Shown here: positions 1 to 7,988 of the stretch, in pieces
Layout of the letters: the number at the start of each line of letters is the position of its first letter
Position numbering within the stretch: position 1 is the stretch's first letter
Origin: JBPRGG01 sp051418075
GTDB lineage: Bacteria > Bacteroidota > Bacteroidia > Cytophagales > Cyclobacteriaceae
Direction of reading: 5' to 3'
NCBI GenBank assembly: GCA_051418075.1
Contig: JBPRGG010000087.1
Span: 1-64,000 of the forward strand
Length of the DNA stretch: 64,000 bases
The notes under the pieces: model-generated
The model's input: only the letters and a program-made list of their open reading frames with translations
What the model was told of the DNA's origin: nothing
The model's database searches: none
Position numbers and translations under genes: made by a program

Positions 1-1
1 C

Positions 2-217
2 AGGTTCCTTCAATTATTGGAAGCGGAAGAAGTTAGAGTACATGTTATTCAGGTTGATGATGAAGGGGTCATCACCTGGTATAAGGATCGCCCCGAACAT
101 GAAGGTAAAAAACTTTCTGAAATCAAATATTTTCACCCAACGAAACGAGTGATTATCAAAAACATGAGGGGTAAACCTATTCCGGGCTTTGATGAGTTGT
201 TCGATGAAAAAAATTAG
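2..217 (+). CDS. 3' end of an unrecognised protein (5' cut by window edge)
   Basis: The open frame runs in from the window edge without a stop (R-F-L-Q-L-L before the first possible TTG codon at 17), so this is the C-terminal ~71 residues of a longer protein and not a small gene starting at 17. The tail is acidic and charged, with a strand-like HVIQVDDEGVITWY stretch and a GKPIPGFDELFDE end. I do not recognise the family. A strong intrinsic terminator follows at 247-275, so this gene ends its transcription unit. Confidence 0.7.
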   Translation, partial: RFLQLLEAEEVRVHVIQVDDEGVITWYKDRPEHEGKKLSEIKYFHPTKRVIIKNMRGKPIPGFDELFDEKN

Positions 218-246
218 TTAATGGTTTCTCAACTTTTCTTTTAAAG

Positions 247-275
247 GGCCTCCTACATCAGGAGGTCTTTTTTTT
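247..275 (+). terminator. Rho-independent terminator
   Basis: A stem of about 7 bp (GGCCTCC with GGAGGTC, one G-U pair) closes a 7-nt loop and is followed by a run of eight T from 268. It lies 30 bp after the stop codon at 217. Confidence 0.85.
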
Positions 276-390
276 GCCTCTTACTAAATCCGGCATTTGT
301 AGCGGCTAACTTGACTTGACTAATAACTTGACTTACCTATAATAAAAAAGCCTAAGATATTGATTATTAGGCTTTTATGATTAACATCTG

Positions 391-464
391 TGATCCCAAC
401 AGGACTCGAACCTGTAACCTACTGCTTAGAAGGCAGTTGCTCTATCCAGTTGAGCTATGAGACC
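391..464 (-). tRNA. tRNA-Arg (anticodon TCT)
   Basis: Read on the minus strand this is a complete 74-nt cloverleaf: acceptor GGTCTCA pairs with TGGGATC (two G-U pairs), the D-arm is AGCTC..GAGC, the anticodon arm ACTGC/GCAGT holds loop CTTCTAA (anticodon TCT, reading AGA), and the T-arm has GGTTCGAGTCC. The discriminator is A and no CCA is encoded. Confidence 0.97.
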
Positions 465-1085
465 ATCCGCTATTTTTCTTAAGCGACCCTACCTAAATCA
501 TAAGGGACTGCAAAGAAATAAAATAAATTCTAATTCAGCAATATTTCCCCTGATATTTTGCCTTCCGGCAAAGCATTTGATAAACCCGGTTGAAGCTCCT
601 GCACCGACCTGATTTAAGCTCACCATCAGTTATTGCACCTATTTATCTAACCATAAACTGCCACAAATGTCTTCAACTCAAAAAAATTAATATTTTTTTT
701 AAAAGTATTACTATCTTTATTTATAGCAATTAATCTATTCATCCATTCTTTTGCTTTTCTGATCGAAAGCCACAAACAGGGTCTTATTAAGAGGAGACAT
801 TAGTTAAAATTTGCAAAAAATAGTTAATCAGGTGCTCTTGCCAATTATTTTTCCCTTAAAACCAGACTTCACGCAAACTAAAGGCTATAAAAGCAAGCAA
901 TTACTATGCTATCATTTATTGCACTTTTCTAATTTACTAATAAACTCCCTCAGTCTATCTCACGTCTGCAAAACAAGCCATTGCTTTTATATATCAAACT
1001 TTTACCCTACATTTACGTTATTAATATTGAATAAAGCAATTAACAATTTGTATAACTATTTTAAGAATTTTAAATTTAAAAAAAT
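465..1085. other. AT-rich non-coding stretch
   Basis: About 620 bp of AT-rich sequence. A plus-strand open frame of 92 codons (811-1089) begins with TTG, has a low-complexity Leu/Ser/Phe/Asn composition and runs into the next gene, so I treat it as chance. I see no RNA gene or clear promoter here. Confidence 0.5.
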
Positions 1086-1466
1086 ATGAAAGGGATCACA
1101 ATAATTTTAGCTATGTTTGTAATCACCACTTCTAATCTGATGGCACAGGATTACAGAACCAGGAATCATAAATTGAACAAGAAAAATTACCATAAAGAGG
1201 TGTTAAACCAGGATAAGGCCAATATTATATATGTACAATCAGAGGCCAAAGCCCGGGAAGGCAACTCAAAAGGTATTGTGAGACATAAAAAGCTGAACAG
1301 CATATCACCTGTAAATGCAGTAATCATCAATCCTTTTAATCAACCATCTTACGTGGTAAGTTCTGATAAAACGTCCAGAAAAAAATATCCACGTACCAAT
1401 AGACCGGAAAAATCAGATGATATGGTAAAAGGGAAAAGAAACCAAAAAGATGTAGTTTCAGATTAA
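1086..1466 (+). CDS. Small exported basic protein, unknown function
   Basis: 126 residues starting with a clear signal peptide (M-K-G-I-T-I-I-L-A-M-F-V-I-T-T, cleavage likely after N-L-M-A at residue 20, before Q-D). The mature part is rich in Lys, Arg and Asn with no cysteine and no recognisable domain, and looks largely disordered. Such small basic exported proteins are common in Bacteroidota, and I do not assign a function. It stands alone between the tRNA-Arg gene and the convergent P-II gene. The start is the first ATG, directly before the signal peptide. A G-U-rich hairpin and a T-run follow the stop. Confidence 0.6.
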   Translation: MKGITIILAMFVITTSNLMAQDYRTRNHKLNKKNYHKEVLNQDKANIIYVQSEAKAREGNSKGIVRHKKLNSISPVNAVIINPFNQPSYVVSSDKTSRKKYPRTNRPEKSDDMVKGKRNQKDVVSD

Positions 1467-1505
1467 TTGCGTATGATCGCAATCTGAATTAGTTATAAAA
1501 TATAG

Positions 1506-1540
1506 AGGGTGTTGTTGTTTAAAACCAGCAAGCCCTTTTT
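1506..1540 (+). terminator. Probable weak terminator
   Basis: An imperfect stem with G-U pairs and bulges (GGGTGTTGTTGTTT with AAACCAGCAAGCCC) runs into about eight T. It follows the small exported protein and abuts the convergent P-II gene. Confidence 0.45.
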
Positions 1541-1882
1541 TTAATTTAAAGCACTTCCACCCGTTTGCTTATTACGTATTCTCACTGCTTCTTCCACAGG
1601 CAACACAAAAATTTTACCATCCCCCACCTGGCCGGTAGCAGCTGACTTAAGGATGGCATCAACAGTAAGCTGAACAAAGTTATCATTTACTACAATCTCC
1701 AGTTTAGTACGCGGAGTATAAGAATCCAGAATTTGAGCTCCCCTGTATCTGGTTGCTTGCATTTGCTCTATGCCATAGCCTTTTACTTCCAAAAATGACA
1801 TGAAACGAACACCCGCCTCCACCAATGCTTTATGAACTTTTTCAAAACTCGCTGTACGAATAATGGCTTCAACTTTCTTCAC
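1541..1882 (-). CDS. glnB: P-II family nitrogen regulator, paralogue 1 (lacks Tyr51)
   Basis: 113 residues, co-linear with E. coli GlnB, so family numbering applies directly. P-II trimers sense ATP/ADP and 2-oxoglutarate and bind partners such as ammonium channels through the T-loop (residues 37-55). Seen here: the YRGA motif (46-49) and the B-loop TGQVGDGKIF are intact. However, residue 51, the uridylylated tyrosine of enterobacteria, is Ile; Gln39 is Glu; and Lys58 is Arg. Residues 39 and 58 contact 2-oxoglutarate in studied P-II proteins, so sensing may differ. The start is GTG, since the protein must begin with KKVEAIIR. It is the distal gene of the cluster and is separated from the DUF4468 gene by an intrinsic terminator at 1922-1954, so its level may be set apart from that of amtB. 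Confidence 0.95.
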   Translation of the reverse strand: MKKVEAIIRTASFEKVHKALVEAGVRFMSFLEVKGYGIEQMQATRYRGAQILDSYTPRTKLEIVVNDNFVQLTVDAILKSAATGQVGDGKIFVLPVEEAVRIRNKQTGGSALN

Positions 1883-1921
1883 AATCTTCTCTTTTATTTA
1901 TCTGAATAAAAAAATTAATTT

Positions 1922-1954
1922 AAAAAACCTGAACTTCATGCAAGTTCAGGTTTT
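1922..1954 (-). terminator. Intrinsic terminator inside the nitrogen cluster
   Basis: A perfect 13-bp inverted repeat (1924-1936 with 1942-1954, 5-nt loop) is followed on the minus strand by a run of six T. It lies between the DUF4468 gene and the distal P-II gene, so it should stop or reduce read-through into the latter. Confidence 0.75.
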
Positions 1955-2035
1955 AATTAATGAAGGAAATCACAATAAACTATTAAATTAAACCAGGAAC
2001 AAGGTACCTGTTCAATTCGCCACTAAAAACTAATA

Positions 2036-2611
2036 TTACCAATCTCTTTTACTTGTTTTATTATCTTCAGTATTTCCTATATGCGTTTGTTCAACCTCTT
2101 CCTTTAAATAGCCGGCCAATGCCATCATATATTCTTCTGTAAGGTCTTTATAATTCTCCCATTTATTCTGATTTCCTTTATAATCTTGCTCTTCCAATGG
2201 TTTCGCCTGGCCTTTTACTGCCTGATAACGCCCATAACGGTCTCGTTTATAAGGCTGAAACACAAAATCATTTAGAAAATATCTGTATCGGTTATCCTTA
2301 ACTTCCACCTTAAACTTATATTCCATTTGCCCGTCAAGGCTTTTGGTGAACTTGGTTTTATATAATGGAAACTCACAACTGGCATCTACAGATGATACTT
2401 CTCCCCTGACCGAATCAATGATCTGACACCGATCAATATTTTTCACCACATAGAGTACTTTATCATAAATTTCAGTTTGAGTTCCGGCAAAATCAATTAC
2501 ATCATAAAATTCTACCTTTTTATCCTGATTTAAAGGCAGGGATACCTGACTATAACATTCAAAAAACAAGAACAAACCTAAAGTCAATGAGAAAACACTT
2601 TTCATAAGCAT
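2036..2611 (-). CDS. Exported DUF4468-type protein
   Basis: 191 residues with an N-terminal signal peptide (hydrophobic core S-L-T-L-G-L-F-L-F-F, cleavage near C-Y-S-Q). The mature part contains a domain that resembles DUF4468, a Bacteroidota domain of unknown function with a TBP-like fold: a strand-helix opening (DVIDF..TEIYDKVLYVV), then KFKVEVKDNRYRYFLNDF, then an acidic-basic tail with a K-x-W-E-N-Y-K-D-L-T-E-E-Y helix. The first ATG and Met3 are both possible starts. It follows the porin gene by 64 bp with a hairpin in the gap. The neighbours suggest a periplasmic or surface role tied to nitrogen supply, but that is inference only. Confidence 0.75.
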   Translation of the reverse strand: MLMKSVFSLTLGLFLFFECYSQVSLPLNQDKKVEFYDVIDFAGTQTEIYDKVLYVVKNIDRCQIIDSVRGEVSSVDASCEFPLYKTKFTKSLDGQMEYKFKVEVKDNRYRYFLNDFVFQPYKRDRYGRYQAVKGQAKPLEEQDYKGNQNKWENYKDLTEEYMMALAGYLKEEVEQTHIGNTEDNKTSKRDW

Positions 2612-2627
2612 AAGTGAAATTTAAATG

Positions 2628-2655
2628 AGTGGCTGCCATTTTCATAACAGCCACT
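2628..2655 (-). other. Intercistronic hairpin, porin to DUF4468 gene
   Basis: Inverted repeat AGTGGCTG (2628-2635) with CAGCCACT (2648-2655), 12-nt loop, and no U-run on the minus strand. It may be a weak terminator or a processing or stability hairpin. Confidence 0.5.
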
Positions 2656-2675
2656 TTAAACCTTAAACTATTGAA

Positions 2676-3797
2676 TTAGAAAGAGTAAACAGCTGCAAGC
2701 AGAAAAGAGGATAAATTATCTACAGGTTCCCCATCTCTGTCTGCATAGAAGTTATCTGAAAACATATCCATTCTGATTTCAGGAATAAAACGCAGGTTGC
2801 CCACATTTACATTGCCGGATATAGTAAGTGCGAATACATTGCCGCTTCCTTCAGTATCCAGAGGTACTACGCCATCCAGATAGAAGTTATCGACTGCAAA
2901 ATATTCTCCTCGTAAGCCTAATGCAAATGCATCAGAAAAAGAATATTCCGGATAAAGGGCAAATCCCATGAATGAACCGGCATCAACACCATCCACTTCT
3001 GTGCTGGTCGTATTGTAGGTGGTATTTAATCCCAGGTAGAAAGCATCAGTCAAATTATAACCGGTGGTTAGGTCAATCTGAAACAAGTTGTTGGCTACTT
3101 CATCTACATTGCCATCACCATCTTCAGGGTTACCATCCTGGTCACCGTACTGAATATTTAACCAGCTACCGCCTGTTTCTCCTTCATATCCCAACTGGAA
3201 TCCCAGGGTGTAAGTGTTCACCGGATTGAACTCTGTAAAATCAGTCGGATTCATCAAAGACACCATCGCACTTAAACCACCTCCCAGATCCACATCAGCT
3301 TTCAAACCAGTATGGGAAAAAGGCCCGTAGGAAAACATATAGGAAGTTGAATAATGGAAATTACCAGCTGGTGAAATTACTTCATAACCCAGAAAGGTAT
3401 TAAAATTACCTAAGGTTAAAGTTACCGCATCAGATACATTCCAGTAGGCATATAACTGGTTTACAATGGCTGCATTAAAAGGAGCAGAAAGAAATACAGC
3501 ATCATCACCACGGGGACCGAAAACCAGGTCAGCTGTAAATCCAGCTTTTTCACCTTCATAAGAGAATATCATGTTGGCCATACCAATAGCAAAGCCTGTA
3601 CCATTGGCAAATGAGGTAGGTGGTGCCACCGGGTCACCCTCCATCAGGTCATTGGTGTTTAGCGTAGTCCTGAAGTAAGTGTCAATAGACCCTGAAATAC
3701 TTAATTTATCTTCTTCTTCTACAACTACAGCTACATCCTGAGCTTTGATCATAAAAAATGAAATTAACAACAGCGATAGTATAAATCCTTTTTTCAT
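2676..3797 (-). CDS. Outer-membrane beta-barrel porin linked to the ammonium channel
   Basis: About 373 residues. I place the start at the ATG ending at 3797 because the signal peptide (KKGFILSLLLISFFMIKAQ) begins there; an open frame extends 15 codons upstream but adds a basic stretch that would not be exported well. The mature part shows alternating hydrophobic and polar strands, many aromatic residues and a terminal A-A-V-Y-S-F, ending in Phe as outer-membrane barrel proteins do. An acidic loop (G-D-Q-D-G-N-P-E-D-G-D-G) looks calcium-binding. It resembles the BBP2/OmpL-like putative porins often found beside amtB in Bacteroidota. It probably lets ammonium or small nitrogen compounds through the outer membrane; the substrate is inferred from its neighbours. 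Confidence 0.8.
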   Translation of the reverse strand: MKKGFILSLLLISFFMIKAQDVAVVVEEEDKLSISGSIDTYFRTTLNTNDLMEGDPVAPPTSFANGTGFAIGMANMIFSYEGEKAGFTADLVFGPRGDDAVFLSAPFNAAIVNQLYAYWNVSDAVTLTLGNFNTFLGYEVISPAGNFHYSTSYMFSYGPFSHTGLKADVDLGGGLSAMVSLMNPTDFTEFNPVNTYTLGFQLGYEGETGGSWLNIQYGDQDGNPEDGDGNVDEVANNLFQIDLTTGYNLTDAFYLGLNTTYNTTSTEVDGVDAGSFMGFALYPEYSFSDAFALGLRGEYFAVDNFYLDGVVPLDTEGSGNVFALTISGNVNVGNLRFIPEIRMDMFSDNFYADRDGEPVDNLSSFLLAAVYSF

Positions 3798-3834
3798 AGT
3801 TTTAAATTTTTTTATGGTTAAGAGTTTTTTTGTT

Positions 3835-3867
3835 ACATACAAAACCTGTAATACAGGTTTTGTATGT
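3835..3867. promoter_or_regulatory. Perfect 15-bp dyad between amtB and the porin gene
   Basis: ACATACAAAACCTGT (3835-3849) is exactly complementary to ACAGGTTTTGTATGT (3853-3867) with a 3-nt AAT spacer. It sits in the 90-bp gap between the amtB stop and the porin ATG. Neither strand has a U-run after it, so it is not a standard intrinsic terminator. An operator-like dyad or an mRNA processing or stability hairpin are both possible. Confidence 0.6.
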
Positions 3868-3887
3868 GGGTTAACTTGATGGTTATT

Positions 3888-5108
3888 TTATTCTGCAGGA
3901 GCATTGATATCCGGATATGCATGCATGCCATGCTCATAGATATCCAAGCCTTCGATTTCTTCTTTTTCATCAACCCTGATGCCTATAGTTGCTTTGAGCA
4001 GATAGAAGATTACAATGGCAATGATAAAGCTAAAAGCGCCTATAGCCAATACACCTACCAGTTGATCAATAAAATTGACTCCTTCTCCGAAAATACCAGT
4101 TGCCAACGTACCCCAAATCCCGCAGGTGAGGTGTACAGAGATGGCACCAACAGGATCATCAATTTTAATTCGATCAAAAAAGAGTACAGACAATACCACG
4201 ATAAAGCCGGCAATGGCTCCGATAAAAACCGCGTCAGTTACACTGGTTACGTCAGCTCCAGCCGTGATACCTACTAATCCGGCCAGTATACCATTTAATA
4301 CCATGGTAATATCATTAGTTTTTACTACAATACGGGTAGTGATGTAGGCACCAATGGCACCGGCAGCAGCAGCAATAGAAGTGGTTACCAATACTTTGGA
4401 TACCAGGGCCGGGTCAGCCGATAATACAGATCCGCCGTTGAAACCAAACCAGCCTAACCAAAGAATCATTACCCCAATAAAGGCCAGGGATAGGTTATGT
4501 CCGGGAATAGGCTTGATCTTGCCATCGATATATTTATGTACACGTGGTCCTAATACGATCACACCAGCTAATGCAGCCCAGCCACCAACAGAGTGAACCA
4601 GCGTAGATCCGGCAAAATCATAAAATCCAAGACCATCTAACCATCCGCCGCCCCATTTCCAGGATCCTACTATAGGATATGCAATACCAACATACAATAA
4701 GGTAAAGATTAAAAATGAATCTAATTTAATTCGTTCAGCCACAGCTCCTGATACTATAGTTGCTGCAGTAGCGGCAAACATTCCCTGAAACAGAAAATCA
4801 GTCCAGTAAGTGTAGCCTCCATCTGCATATTCTATCAGCCCGGCAGCGCCTTCCGGTGCAAATAAGCCCCATCCGGCAAAACCCAGGAATCCATTAAAAT
4901 CTCCTGGATACATTAGATTGAAACCCCAAAAAGCATAAGTTAATAAGCCCAGGGTAATGATCATGGTATTCTTAAAAAGAATATTGACGGTGTTTTTTGA
5001 TCTGGTTAATCCACTTTCCAGTGTACCAAATCCCAGGTGCATGATAAATACCAGGAAGGTGGATACCATCATCCAGACATTGTTCGTCGTAAATAATGCG
5101 TCAGTCAT
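3888..5108 (-). CDS. amtB: Ammonium transporter of the Amt/MEP/Rh family
   Basis: 406 residues with about eleven membrane segments. The channel conducts ammonium across the inner membrane as a trimer. Seen here: the pore twin histidines His172 (STLVHSVGG) and His326 (AISVHLTCGIWG), the family stretch FQGMFAATAATIVSGA near 107-122, and KWGGGWLDGLGFYDFAG near 151-166. The C-terminal tail (after GIRVDEKEEIEGLDIYEHG) keeps the family pattern E-x-x-G-x-D-x-x-x-H-G-x-x-A-Y, which in studied channels helps control gating and P-II docking. The protein begins without a cleavable signal peptide, as some family members do. A P-II gene lies 60 bp upstream and a porin gene downstream, the usual nitrogen-scavenging arrangement. 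Confidence 0.97.
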   Translation of the reverse strand: MTDALFTTNNVWMMVSTFLVFIMHLGFGTLESGLTRSKNTVNILFKNTMIITLGLLTYAFWGFNLMYPGDFNGFLGFAGWGLFAPEGAAGLIEYADGGYTYWTDFLFQGMFAATAATIVSGAVAERIKLDSFLIFTLLYVGIAYPIVGSWKWGGGWLDGLGFYDFAGSTLVHSVGGWAALAGVIVLGPRVHKYIDGKIKPIPGHNLSLAFIGVMILWLGWFGFNGGSVLSADPALVSKVLVTTSIAAAAGAIGAYITTRIVVKTNDITMVLNGILAGLVGITAGADVTSVTDAVFIGAIAGFIVVLSVLFFDRIKIDDPVGAISVHLTCGIWGTLATGIFGEGVNFIDQLVGVLAIGAFSFIIAIVIFYLLKATIGIRVDEKEEIEGLDIYEHGMHAYPDINAPAE

Positions 5109-5168
5109 AGTTAAATTTTTTTAAAGTATTAATGATTCAGTAATAGTAGATAATTTATGCATAGCGTA

Positions 5169-5519
5169 TTAGTTAATTGCGGCAGATCCTTCTTCGCCAT
5201 TCCTGATCCGGTATACCTTTTCCAGGTCATACACAAAGATTTTTCCGTCTCCAATACTCCCATTGGGTCCGGTAGGGGCTATTTTCAATAAAATATCAAT
5301 GGTAGGTTGTAAAAAACTGTCACTCACCACAATCTCAATTTTTGTACGTGGAATATAACCTATATCATAGGCAGCGCCACGATAAGATTGCGACATCCCG
5401 GTTTCCATACCAAAACCTTTCACTTCATAAAAAGACATAAATTTTATGCCCGCATTGGCTAATGCCTCATGAACCTCCTCAAACTTAGAAGTCCTGATTA
5501 TGGCTTCAACTTTTTTCAT
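5169..5519 (-). CDS. glnK: P-II family nitrogen regulator, paralogue 2 (amtB-linked)
   Basis: 116 residues, first gene of the minus-strand nitrogen cluster and 60 bp before amtB, the position usual for the channel-blocking P-II. The T-loop motif YRGAAY keeps Tyr51, unlike the distal paralogue. It shares Glu39 and Arg58 with that paralogue, in place of the family's Gln39 and Lys58. The B-loop is longer: T-G-P-N-G-S-I-G-D-G-K against the usual TGKIGDGK, a 3-residue insertion next to the nucleotide site. The C-terminus IRNGEEGSAAIN is typical. About 60% of residues match the other copy by eye, so the two are old duplicates with different regulatory surfaces. Expression is probably set from the long AT-rich region upstream. 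Confidence 0.96.
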   Translation of the reverse strand: MKKVEAIIRTSKFEEVHEALANAGIKFMSFYEVKGFGMETGMSQSYRGAAYDIGYIPRTKIEIVVSDSFLQPTIDILLKIAPTGPNGSIGDGKIFVYDLEKVYRIRNGEEGSAAIN

Positions 5520-6082
5520 AGATATGATTAATTTAAGTTATTAATAATAAAACAAGCTACATGTATTTTTTGCCTAATTATTTATTTTTTACAACTTTTA
5601 AATATATTTTGATGTAATATTTACCCAAATAAACAAAAATAAATTGATAATATGCAAATCTGAGGATATGATTGTACCCAAATATGGCCTTTAATGCATT
5701 TTTATTACGTCATTAGTAATTGTAGTATATTAAGTTTTTTTAAAAGAATTTTAAAATAGCCGGTTTGCAGACATTTAGTTTTAATATCTTGATAATTTAA
5801 TCACTATTTTGAATGCTTCACTGTATTTTTTCATTTTCAAAGAATTTTTTTTAAAAAAACCGAATGATCAAAACCATTTTTTCAAAGAAAATGCCTGATT
5901 GTTAAATTTTACCTAAAACCCAACCTCTAGAAAAAATCATATTTTCTAAACACCCATTTTGCTTATCCATCAAAATCTGGAGTTTCTATCAGAATGCTAA
6001 TGAATCCATCAGGTCCTGGTCTGATTTTAGCTATCTCACTGAGCAGTATCAATAAAAAAATAATTTTATATATCTTTGCACC
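5520..6082. other. Divergent AT-rich regulatory region
   Basis: About 560 bp between the minus-strand P-II/amtB cluster and plus-strand mtaB. It is very AT-rich. On the minus strand TATTTTTG (5634-5641) fits the Bacteroidota -7 element and would give a leader of about 110 nt for the nitrogen cluster; I could not find a matching -33 TTG. I see no coding sequence. Confidence 0.5.
6071..6078 (+). promoter_or_regulatory. -7 promoter element immediately before mtaB
   Basis: TATCTTTG fits the Bacteroidota -7 consensus TAnnTTTG and ends only 4 bases before the mtaB ATG, so transcription should begin at or next to the start codon. No -33 TTG was seen at the right distance. Confidence 0.6.
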
Positions 6083-7405
6083 ATGAAAAAAGTTGCATTT
6101 TATACATTAGGATGTAAGTTAAACTTTTCAGAAACTTCAACCATAGCCAGGGCATTTGTAGAAAAGGGTTATCTAAAAGTTGATTTTGAGGATACACCAG
6201 ATATATTTGTGATCAATACCTGCTCGGTGACTGAAAATGCTGATAAAAAGTGTAGAAAAATTGTAAACGCCGCCCTTAACGTTTCACCTCAGGCAGATGT
6301 TTTCGTGATCGGCTGCTATGCCCAGCTTAAACCTGAAGAAATTATTCAAATACCAGGCGTACGAGCAGTTCTTGGCGCTAACGATAAATTCAGGCTAATT
6401 GAAATTCTGGATGAAATCGAAAAAAAGCCGGAAACCCGGATCTTTTCCTGTGATATTGAACGCATCCATGAATTCAAGCTGGCTTATTCAATTAATGACC
6501 GTACCCGCACGTTTCTTAAGGTTCAGGATGGCTGTAACTATTCCTGCTCATTTTGCACCATTCCTTTAGCTCGGGGGCAAAGCAGAAGTGACTCAGTTGA
6601 AAACATTGTAAAAGCAGCTCAACAAATTGCTGAAGATGGGGTAAAAGAAATTGTATTGACAGGCGTAAATACGGGAGATTTCGGCCTGGACCAGGGCATC
6701 AGAAAAAGCTCCTTTTATGAACTGATCAAACAACTGGACCAGGTTGAAGGCATTGAAAGGTTTCGTATCTCATCTATAGAACCTAACCTCTTATCGGATC
6801 AGATCATTGAATTTGTAGCAGCCTCCGAAAAGTTTGTACCTCACTTTCACATACCTCTGCAATCCGGTTCAGATAAGATCCTGAAGCTTATGAGACGTAG
6901 ATATCTGCGCCAGCTTTACCAGGAGCGGGTGCATCAGATTAAAAACCTGATGCCATATGCCTGTATCGGAGCTGATGTAATAGTAGGGTTTCCCAGTGAA
7001 ACTGATGACGATTTTATGGAAACTTATCAGTTTATCAATCAGCTTGAAGTATCCTACTTGCATGTATTTCCCTATTCCGAACGGGAAAATACATTGGCCA
7101 TTAATCTTGACGGTAAAGTTCCTATGGATTTAAAAAGTAAAAGAGCAAAAATGCTTAGAAACCTTTCTCATAAAAAAAGAAGAAAGTTTTATATGGATCA
7201 TCTGGGTAGCAAACGAAGTATTTTGATCGAACATGATATCCAGGATGGATTGATGGAAGGATTTACCGACAATTATATCAGAATAGAAATGCCTTACAAA
7301 CCAGAATTAGTGAACAAGGTAATTCCTGCGCATCTCAAAAATATTAAAGGAAATGGGAAAGTAGCAATTGATATATTAGAACAGGAGGAAGTGCTAAACC
7401 AGTGA
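6083..7405 (+). CDS. mtaB: tRNA t6A37 methylthiotransferase MtaB
   Basis: 440 residues. MtaB adds a methylthio group to N6-threonylcarbamoyladenosine at tRNA position 37 to give ms2t6A, using two [4Fe-4S] clusters and SAM. Seen here: the N-terminal UPF0004 domain with its three cluster cysteines (Cys11 in LGCKLN, Cys47 in INTCSVTE, Cys78 in IGCYAQ), the radical-SAM motif C-N-Y-S-C-S-F-C (Cys151, Cys155, Cys158), and a TRAM-like C-terminal part. The LGCKLN opening and length fit MtaB better than MiaB or RimO. The start is fixed by the conserved N-terminus, which makes the promoter-to-ATG distance unusually short. The gene is monocistronic and converges on the next gene. Confidence 0.96.
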   Translation: MKKVAFYTLGCKLNFSETSTIARAFVEKGYLKVDFEDTPDIFVINTCSVTENADKKCRKIVNAALNVSPQADVFVIGCYAQLKPEEIIQIPGVRAVLGANDKFRLIEILDEIEKKPETRIFSCDIERIHEFKLAYSINDRTRTFLKVQDGCNYSCSFCTIPLARGQSRSDSVENIVKAAQQIAEDGVKEIVLTGVNTGDFGLDQGIRKSSFYELIKQLDQVEGIERFRISSIEPNLLSDQIIEFVAASEKFVPHFHIPLQSGSDKILKLMRRRYLRQLYQERVHQIKNLMPYACIGADVIVGFPSETDDDFMETYQFINQLEVSYLHVFPYSERENTLAINLDGKVPMDLKSKRAKMLRNLSHKKRRKFYMDHLGSKRSILIEHDIQDGLMEGFTDNYIRIEMPYKPELVNKVIPAHLKNIKGNGKVAIDILEQEEVLNQ

Positions 7406-7445
7406 TTTTACTGCCAACAAACTTTGCTGGCAGCAAAATATCAGA

Positions 7446-7802
7446 TTATATCTTAATGATCTCTGCTTCTATTTTGTTTTCCTGAAGGATCTTATTGGTA
7501 TAAGCCAGTTTTCCGTGAGGGACCAGCAGAAAAAAAGTGCCATTTCGATGGCTGGCCAGGGCTGACAGTAAAGTCCACTTATCTATTAAACTTTTTTTAT
7601 CTCTTTTTGCTTTCCTCACAATTTCAAAATAGCATTTGCCATCACGAATTTTAGCAGTAAGGTCGGGAATAAACTCCTGATCGGAACCACGATTTACCAG
7701 CTTGGCCGGCTTTTCCAGATTTTCGTGATTAGCTCTGATATTTTCAAAGCCTTTAGTTTTTAATAAATTCACGGCATCATTTAATAAAGCTTGATCTTCC
7801 AT
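7446..7802 (-). CDS. Unrecognised 118-aa protein, possibly nuclease-fold
   Basis: Small soluble protein without signal peptide or membrane segment. The order helix, F-I-P-D-L-T-A-K strand, K-C-Y-F-E-I-V-R-K strand, then an Arg/Lys-rich helix and a strand F-F-L-L-V-P-H-G-K resembles the core of restriction-endonuclease-like (PD-(D/E)xK) folds: Asp in P-D, Glu in F-E-I, then lysines. The exact E-x-K signature is not present, so this is only a fold guess. The gene stands alone, converging on mtaB. Confidence 0.6.
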   Translation of the reverse strand: MEDQALLNDAVNLLKTKGFENIRANHENLEKPAKLVNRGSDQEFIPDLTAKIRDGKCYFEIVRKAKRDKKSLIDKWTLLSALASHRNGTFFLLVPHGKLAYTNKILQENKIEAEIIKI

Positions 7803-7988
7803 AAGAATTAATGTTTTTTTTAGTGAATGAAAAACAATTTATAAAGCTTAGTAGTAGTGTTTAAGCTTACAATCTCGTCCAGTTTTTAGCCAAGATATTT
7901 TAAATTACAATTACTCTTCTTAAATTAACAGCCAGAATTACGAAATGTTCAGAACACAAAAATTTTATCCATTTTTATCAATAATCCT

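Noticed and set aside
811..1089. 92-codon plus-strand open frame before the small exported protein
   Set aside because: It starts with TTG, has low-complexity composition and overlaps the next gene's start; no motif was seen.
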